This document shows, one piece after another, positions 21,139 to 25,044 of a stretch of 25,044 nucleotides of DNA. The position numbers and the translations under genes are program-made. Position 1 is the first letter of the stretch. Every line of letters begins with the position of its first letter. The notes beneath the pieces are model-generated. The model saw only the letters and a list, made by a program, of their open reading frames with translations, did not search any database and had not been told where the DNA came from. The DNA is from a virus: positions 1-25,044 of IMG/VR virus record IMGVR_UViG_3300006751_000118. One strand, given 5' to 3'.

Positions 21139-22115
21139 TGATCACGAAGGTTACATCAAATGTTAAGGGAAGAGGAACTCAAGCATTCCACAGTAAGTAC
21201 GTTCTACTTCACGGAGGCAACGGCAGTGGGAAGAGCAGCCTTGTCCATGCGTTGGAACTAAGCTGCTTCAAGTGCGTACATGACGCCGCTGGGAAGGACA
21301 TCAAGGTGAAGAGGCACCTGAACTATCTGTCTCCTGTGGGTGTGGATGGCGTGGAGGCATCGGTGCTGTTGGACACAGGTGACCGTCTCTCGTTGACGGA
21401 TAAGAACCAGACCTTTTACCCTGCTGTCAACATTGCACAGCAAGCCATGGCAGGGGGGACCAACAGCCTGTGCCGCTTCCTACTGAAGTACTGGGACAAC
21501 GACATGGAACTTCCCCTGTCCCTACCGGAGTGGTCCACATATGTGGAGTCCTATGGCTCCCCCCGGCGGGCTCTCCTTCATGTCGAAGACGTGACACAGA
21601 AGTCTCTGCGTGGATGCCGGGAGGCGAAGAAGGAACTGGAGATCGTCCGTAGGTACGTCGCCGGTTTCTCTGACTACGACGGCATGAAGAAGATGCAGGA
21701 TGACCTAGAGACACAGCACAAGAAGACACAGGGCGAGCTTCAAAAGCAGATGCGTAGGTTCGTCATGTCGAACTCCGCTGCCATCGAAGGGGCCATGCGG
21801 AGGTACATCCCTGACTCGATGCCTGATGCGTGGTTCGCGTTCGACGGCAAGGACATCCGGCTAGGGTTCGTGGGTCGGCCCGTGCCCTCTGGTGCAGAGT
21901 CGGTCATCCTCGCTGTGGCCCTTGCGGCTGTGACGCTGCCTCTGGACAAAAGCGTCTACGTCTTTCCTGATCGCGCATACGACAGCAAGACGTTAGGTGC
22001 TATGATGAGAGTAGCTTCGATCCTCCCCGCAGCCGGGGTCTACATTCAGAGTACGGTCCTCCCCGAGGGCTACGATGCGGAGGCACTGGGATGGCAGATC
22101 GTGACCTTGACCTGA
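21138..22115 (+). CDS. SbcC/Rad50-like mini ATPase
   Basis: AAGGAGG stands 5 bases before ATG 21138, which overlaps the polymerase stop. The 325-aa protein has Walker A GGNGSGKS (26-33), a helical middle that looks like a short coiled coil (KKMQDDLETQHKKTQGEL), and near the end VPSGAESVILAVALAA, which resembles the ABC signature segment of SMC/Rad50 ATPases. The B-type segment VYVFPDRAYD lacks the usual Asp-Glu, so hydrolysis may be weak or the fold divergent. Compared with SbcC (about 1000 aa) the coiled coils are almost absent. Likely role: DNA repair or recombination near the polymerase; it overlaps the next gene by 25 bases. Confidence 0.8.
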   Translation: MITKVTSNVKGRGTQAFHSKYVLLHGGNGSGKSSLVHALELSCFKCVHDAAGKDIKVKRHLNYLSPVGVDGVEASVLLDTGDRLSLTDKNQTFYPAVNIAQQAMAGGTNSLCRFLLKYWDNDMELPLSLPEWSTYVESYGSPRRALLHVEDVTQKSLRGCREAKKELEIVRRYVAGFSDYDGMKKMQDDLETQHKKTQGELQKQMRRFVMSNSAAIEGAMRRYIPDSMPDAWFAFDGKDIRLGFVGRPVPSGAESVILAVALAAVTLPLDKSVYVFPDRAYDSKTLGAMMRVASILPAAGVYIQSTVLPEGYDAEALGWQIVTLT

Positions 22116-22642
22116 CCGAGAGGCTTTGTGCCGCACTAGAGGCATGGACGGAGCATCACTACGGGGGTAAGGCCGACCTGCCCTCTGACGTGAAAGGTGC
22201 TCCGTCCTCACTCATGGGCACAGGGACACATCAAGTTGACTGCTCTACCTTCACATGGAGTGTACTTACACAAGTATTCCCGGACGCACCGTGGTCAGTC
22301 GATTACTATAAGAGGTGGCAGATGTGGAACCGCAAGGACATGTGGGGCCCCATCAAGGTCGCGGAGGAACTGGGCATTGGCAAGGACGAACACGGTAGTG
22401 GGTGGTATCTGTATCAAGTGTGGAAGGGCCAGTGGCAAGGGGGACACTCTTTCCTTGGTTTCTCCTGTGGAGGTCGATTGCTTGTGCTGGAAGCGACGAG
22501 CAGTCGCAGAGATGGAGTCACGCACGACGGCGTTGTCTGGCGAGGCATCGGACCCGCCAGCCCTAGACTCCCGGAGATGCCCGAGTACAGTGAACACGAA
22601 GCCACACGAGGGCTAGTGTTCTCTAAGATAAAGCTAGGCTAG
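22091..22642 (+). CDS. NlpC/P60-like cysteine hydrolase, possible cell-wall enzyme
   Basis: The 183-aa protein starts at ATG 22091 inside the end of the ATPase gene, after GGAGG. It carries the signature of papain-like cell-wall hydrolases: DCSTF with C51 as candidate nucleophile, GGHSFLGF with H119, and LEATSS with E134, in an NlpC/P60 or CHAP-like order. No signal peptide is seen. Its neighbours are replication genes, not lysis genes, so an endolysin role is only possible; an amidase or bacterial-peptide hydrolase is an alternative. The stop TAG shares the palindrome CTAG with the stop of the opposing gene at 22639. Confidence 0.7.
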   Translation: MADRDLDLTERLCAALEAWTEHHYGGKADLPSDVKGAPSSLMGTGTHQVDCSTFTWSVLTQVFPDAPWSVDYYKRWQMWNRKDMWGPIKVAEELGIGKDEHGSGWYLYQVWKGQWQGGHSFLGFSCGGRLLVLEATSSRRDGVTHDGVVWRGIGPASPRLPEMPEYSEHEATRGLVFSKIKLG

Positions 22643-23019
22643 GCAGTGTTGTTGAGGAGGAACGTAACGCTGATCGCCGTAGACGGGGCCGTCTGACTCG
22701 TGCCGTTCGCCGCAGTGGAGGTCGCCCAGTAGGTGATGTAGTCTTGGTCCAAGCCTGTCCCAAAAGCAAAGTATTGCTTGGTGCTTGCAGGCACGCTCAT
22801 AATCGTATCGGGGGACGTGCTCGCAGGAGTAGCCGAGGCGGCACGAACCATCTTCAGGTAAGTCGTGGAGCTATTCGCGGTGTTGTCAATCTCCACATAA
22901 TACAAAGTAACGGCACCACTAGATGCAGAGGCGTTTGCGACAGCAGTGTTCGTGACCGCCGTATCGACAAGCTCGATGGCAGCGAGTGGAGCAAGAACTG
23001 GAAAGGATGTAGCAGCCAT
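22639..23019 (-). CDS. Small virion-type protein, paralogue of the 23027-23383 gene
   Basis: The protein has 126 residues and is Ser/Thr/Ala-rich with almost no charge, as in phage structural or decoration proteins. It has beta-type stretches (VTLYYVEIDNTANSS, QYFAFGTGLDQDYITYWAT). It shares with the next gene the order: Y..I.N..SS...LK......P....T.P..I...F.F.TGL....Y, so they look like paralogues. GAGG lies 5 bases before ATG 23019. The stop codons of this gene and of the opposing hydrolase gene share CTAG. Function is inferred from composition and neighbours. Confidence 0.75.
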   Translation of the reverse strand: MAATSFPVLAPLAAIELVDTAVTNTAVANASASSGAVTLYYVEIDNTANSSTTYLKMVRAASATPASTSPDTIMSVPASTKQYFAFGTGLDQDYITYWATSTAANGTSQTAPSTAISVTFLLNNTA

Positions 23020-23026
23020 TTTTGCC

Positions 23027-23383
23027 TCAGGAAGTAATGATACGCATCTTGTTTGCAGTACCCGGGAACGCAGGACAGAGGGTTCCGTTGACTGTAGTTA
23101 CTGTATAGCTGAGGCCGGTCGAGAAAGAGAGGCCTGTTGGCCACGAAAATACCTCACGGGTATCCCCTTCGATTCGGAAGATGTGCGACGGTGCGGTCGT
23201 CCCGTAGACTGGATCAACCGAATCATACAGCTTCAACCACACTTCAGAACTGTCGTCGTTAAAAATGAAGATCGTGTAAACAGAACAGCCTCCACCTGCG
23301 ACGTTATCCTGTGCCTCTGCATCGGTATCGTTGAAGATCCGATAGGTGACGCCTGTCTTCTGGTTGTTGCCTGTAGCCGCCAT
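23027..23383 (-). CDS. Small virion-type protein, paralogue of the 22639-23019 gene
   Basis: The protein has 118 residues with beta-type stretches (VYTIFIFNDDSSEVWLKLY, HIFRIEGDTREVFSWPTGLS) and a shared pattern with the gene downstream (N..SS...LK, T.P..I, F.TGL.....Y). It is 7 bases upstream of that gene, so one likely arose from the other. GGGGT precedes ATG 23383. Low charge, small size and position beside structural-type genes suggest a capsid-decoration or tail-associated role; there is no diagnostic motif. Confidence 0.75.
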   Translation of the reverse strand: MAATGNNQKTGVTYRIFNDTDAEAQDNVAGGGCSVYTIFIFNDDSSEVWLKLYDSVDPVYGTTAPSHIFRIEGDTREVFSWPTGLSFSTGLSYTVTTVNGTLCPAFPGTANKMRIITS

Positions 23384-23386
23384 TGC

Positions 23387-23563
23387 TTACCCCATGATCT
23401 CGTCTAGATAAGCACTAACCTCTTCCAACAACAACGCAATGATCTCGTCCCGCTCGTCGTCACTGATCTTCTTGTCATCTGACAGAGCTTCGGTGATCGC
23501 CCGACCAACGCGAAGGATGCGCGAAGCGAGAGCGAAGATGTTGAACTTGCCTTTCTTTGCCAT
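23387..23563 (-). CDS. Small helical protein, 58 aa
   Basis: ATG 23563 has GGAG 6 bases upstream and directly follows the phosphoesterase gene; the longer frame to 23707 has no site. The protein (MAKKGKFNIFALASRILRVGRAI) has a basic amphipathic N-terminal helix and an acidic helical end (ISDDERDEIIALLLEEVSAYLDEIMG). It could be a small scaffold or a membrane-active peptide, but a true transmembrane span is not evident. No family is recognised. Confidence 0.72.
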   Translation of the reverse strand: MAKKGKFNIFALASRILRVGRAITEALSDDKKISDDERDEIIALLLEEVSAYLDEIMG

Positions 23564-23564
23564 A

Positions 23565-24944
23565 CTAATCTCCAATAAGCTGTTTCCAGCCGGTGTCAAA
23601 CGCAATGTGTTCTGCGGGATCTTCCCCTTCGATAACACGTCCATCCCAAACAAGCGAGCCGTCATAGATAGGAAGTACCTGCATATGCACCTGCTCACTC
23701 TTCTCATCGAACGTAGCCACTCCGCAGCCTTGCTGCCAGTCAGGGTTTAAGGACACCCCGGGTACTGTTCCGTCAACACGGCAAAGACATCCCGGGCTCA
23801 TAGCTGTAATCACATTACGCCCGAAGGGGCCATGGAACGTCTTCTGCATTAGCTCGACCTTGTGGACATGGCCATAGACCTCTGACCAACGCGCCGTCTT
23901 AGCGATAGCCGCTGCGGTAGCCCCGCCGCCTGACCTGACCTTGGTGCCGTGCGTGATGCGAACCCTGTCCCAGAGCCACCAGTCCTCCCCGTAGGGTCCG
24001 ATGTAATCTATGTGTAGGTCGTCCAGCCTGAGCAGGTTGTGGACACTAAGTGCCGGGTTGTCTTGGAAAGCCTTAGCTAGGTAGGTAGCTTCCGGTAGCC
24101 TCTCAACCATAGCCTTGTGCATCCGCTCCTCGTGATTGCCTGCCATGTAGACGATCTCGGCCCCCGGAGCACAGGACCGGATGTCGGCAAGCCACCAGTG
24201 TAGCTCGTCAATCACGGGCTGCGTTGTCTGCCTGTACTCTGGCTTGCGAGGGAAGCGGGTACTCCACGGGGCGAGGTCCATCATGTCACCTAAGAGGATT
24301 ACATAGTGGGGCTTTACTTCGCGGATTAGCTTAACGACTGCATCCATAGCTTTACGGTCGTGCATAGGTTCAAGGTACTGATACCTCTTGGCCCAACGAA
24401 ACCCCATCTGCAAATCAGGGACTATGATTGCATGTTTCAGTTGTGACTTACGAGCGGGGTGGTCGATGCGGCTGAACCTCTGCGCGGGCTCCGCTGCCCT
24501 GTACGCTGCCTCGATGCGCCTCTCAAGAGTTGCCTTGACTTGGTACAGGGTGATCTTCTGCAACTGTTCCCGTATCTTTGTGGCCTGCTCCCAACTGTTC
24601 GCCTTCCAGTTAGTGACGCGCCACTCTTTGGCGTCCACCTCCGCAGCATCAAGCAACTGCTGAAGGGTCTGAATGGACTGCCCCTTCGATGCTAACTTTC
24701 TATCCATCGGCGTGTCCGAGGTGTCGTCTATACGATTGAGGGACTTCACCCTGCCCGTGTGCTCACCCTTCGACAGGTTCAACTGTTCCATGATCTTCCG
24801 GGCCGCGTGCTGGCTGACGCGCTCGCCTGACCACTCCGTAAGCATACGCGCTATCCTGCGCCGACCCGGTATGTGTTCAGCGAGATCACATGCTTCCTTC
24901 AACCTAGACCCGTACTTCTCGGCTAACTCTTTATAGCTGGCCAT
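23565..24944 (-). CDS. Calcineurin-like metallophosphoesterase with N-terminal helical/HTH region
   Basis: The 459-aa protein has all the metal-binding motifs of the metallophosphoesterase fold: DLQ at 177-179 (where the family has DxH), GDMMD at 219-223, GNHE at 269-272, H332 in THGTK and GHVH at 358-361. D-x-Q in motif I is seen in several phage members. Residues about 1-150 are helical and basic with a possible HTH around RIARMLTEWSGERVSQHAARKIMEQL, perhaps a DNA-binding or self-assembly part. Such phage enzymes may act on nucleic acids or phosphoproteins; the substrate is unknown. GGGA precedes ATG 24944. It stands in a unit with virion-type genes. Confidence 0.88.
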   Translation of the reverse strand: MASYKELAEKYGSRLKEACDLAEHIPGRRRIARMLTEWSGERVSQHAARKIMEQLNLSKGEHTGRVKSLNRIDDTSDTPMDRKLASKGQSIQTLQQLLDAAEVDAKEWRVTNWKANSWEQATKIREQLQKITLYQVKATLERRIEAAYRAAEPAQRFSRIDHPARKSQLKHAIIVPDLQMGFRWAKRYQYLEPMHDRKAMDAVVKLIREVKPHYVILLGDMMDLAPWSTRFPRKPEYRQTTQPVIDELHWWLADIRSCAPGAEIVYMAGNHEERMHKAMVERLPEATYLAKAFQDNPALSVHNLLRLDDLHIDYIGPYGEDWWLWDRVRITHGTKVRSGGGATAAAIAKTARWSEVYGHVHKVELMQKTFHGPFGRNVITAMSPGCLCRVDGTVPGVSLNPDWQQGCGVATFDEKSEQVHMQVLPIYDGSLVWDGRVIEGEDPAEHIAFDTGWKQLIGD

Positions 24945-24963
24945 TCAGATCCCAAGTGAGGGT

Positions 24964-25044
24964 TTAGGCTACAGGCTCAATCTCAAAGCGCACCTTGCAG
25001 AAGATGGCGTTTGCGGTCATGTCCGCCCCGCCGATCCATGTAAA
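24964..25044 (-). CDS. C-terminal end of an unknown gene (runs off right edge)
   Basis: On the minus strand, the frame entering from the right edge reads FTWIGGADMTANAIFCKVRF and ends with EIEPVA and a TAA stop at 24964, 20 bases before the phosphoesterase start. Only 26 residues are visible, so nothing can be said about function beyond its membership of the same transcript direction. Confidence 0.55.
   Translation of the reverse strand, partial: FTWIGGADMTANAIFCKVRFEIEPVA

Noticed and set aside
22091-22642. Firm endolysin call
   Set aside because: The active-site pattern fits a cysteine hydrolase but there is no binding domain, and no lysis neighbours are present.
1-25044. Lysogeny module
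   Set aside because: No integrase, Cro/CI-type pair or attachment site is recognisable; the small HTH protein alone is not enough.

Overview
The window looks like the early and replication region of a tailed double-stranded DNA bacteriophage (Caudoviricetes) plus parts of its late region. The evidence is dense, overlapping genes with strong Shine-Dalgarno sites, a D5/P4-like primase-helicase, a family A DNA polymerase, an SNF2-like helicase, a PD-(D/E)XK nuclease, a Sak4-like ATPase, a DUF669-like single-strand binding protein, a DUF932 protein and many tiny unrecognised proteins. No integrase, terminase, capsid gene, tRNA or rRNA is recognisable, and the host cannot be named. Both ends cut through genes, so this is a fragment.

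Layout. (1) Positions 1-5945, minus strand: one long chain of overlapping genes. It starts with a small helix-turn-helix protein, then the 828-aa primase-helicase, a second helix-turn-helix protein, and several unknown proteins, the last running off the left edge. (2) Positions 5946-6520: a gene-free, partly A+T-rich stretch with 11 copies of GTTACAA in both orientations, a candidate replication origin or operator array, followed by a G+C-rich piece. (3) Positions 6462-10297, minus strand: three compact units, each with a TTGACG promoter-like element upstream and a good intrinsic terminator downstream. They encode unknown proteins, zinc-ribbon proteins and a DUF7227/Gp88-like cysteine-rich protein. 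Two of the units end in a micro-gene for a single hydrophobic helix. (4) Positions 10304-10470: a divergent promoter region. (5) Positions 10472-14424, plus strand: small accessory proteins, a DUF932 protein, a terminator and a run of small zinc-ribbon genes. (6) Positions 14425-22642, plus strand: helicase, nuclease, Sak4-like ATPase, SSB-like protein, a structured RNA leader, a DNA polymerase with an N-terminal uracil-DNA-glycosylase domain, an SbcC/Rad50-like mini ATPase, and an NlpC/P60-like hydrolase. (7) Positions 22639-25044, minus strand: two related small virion-like proteins, a 58-aa protein, a metallophosphoesterase and the tail end of another gene.

How it fits together. The two arms supply most of a self-contained replication and recombination machine: priming and unwinding from the left operon, polymerase, helicase, nuclease, annealing or recombination ATPase and SSB from the right. 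The middle 4-8 kb is an accessory and regulatory zone with repeated promoter-like elements, its own terminators and a high density of the tetramer TGCA. The most unusual items are the GTTACAA array, the mutually exclusive RNA hairpins ahead of the polymerase gene, the UDG-polymerase fusion with an altered motif C, and the two operon-terminal hydrophobic micro-ORFs.
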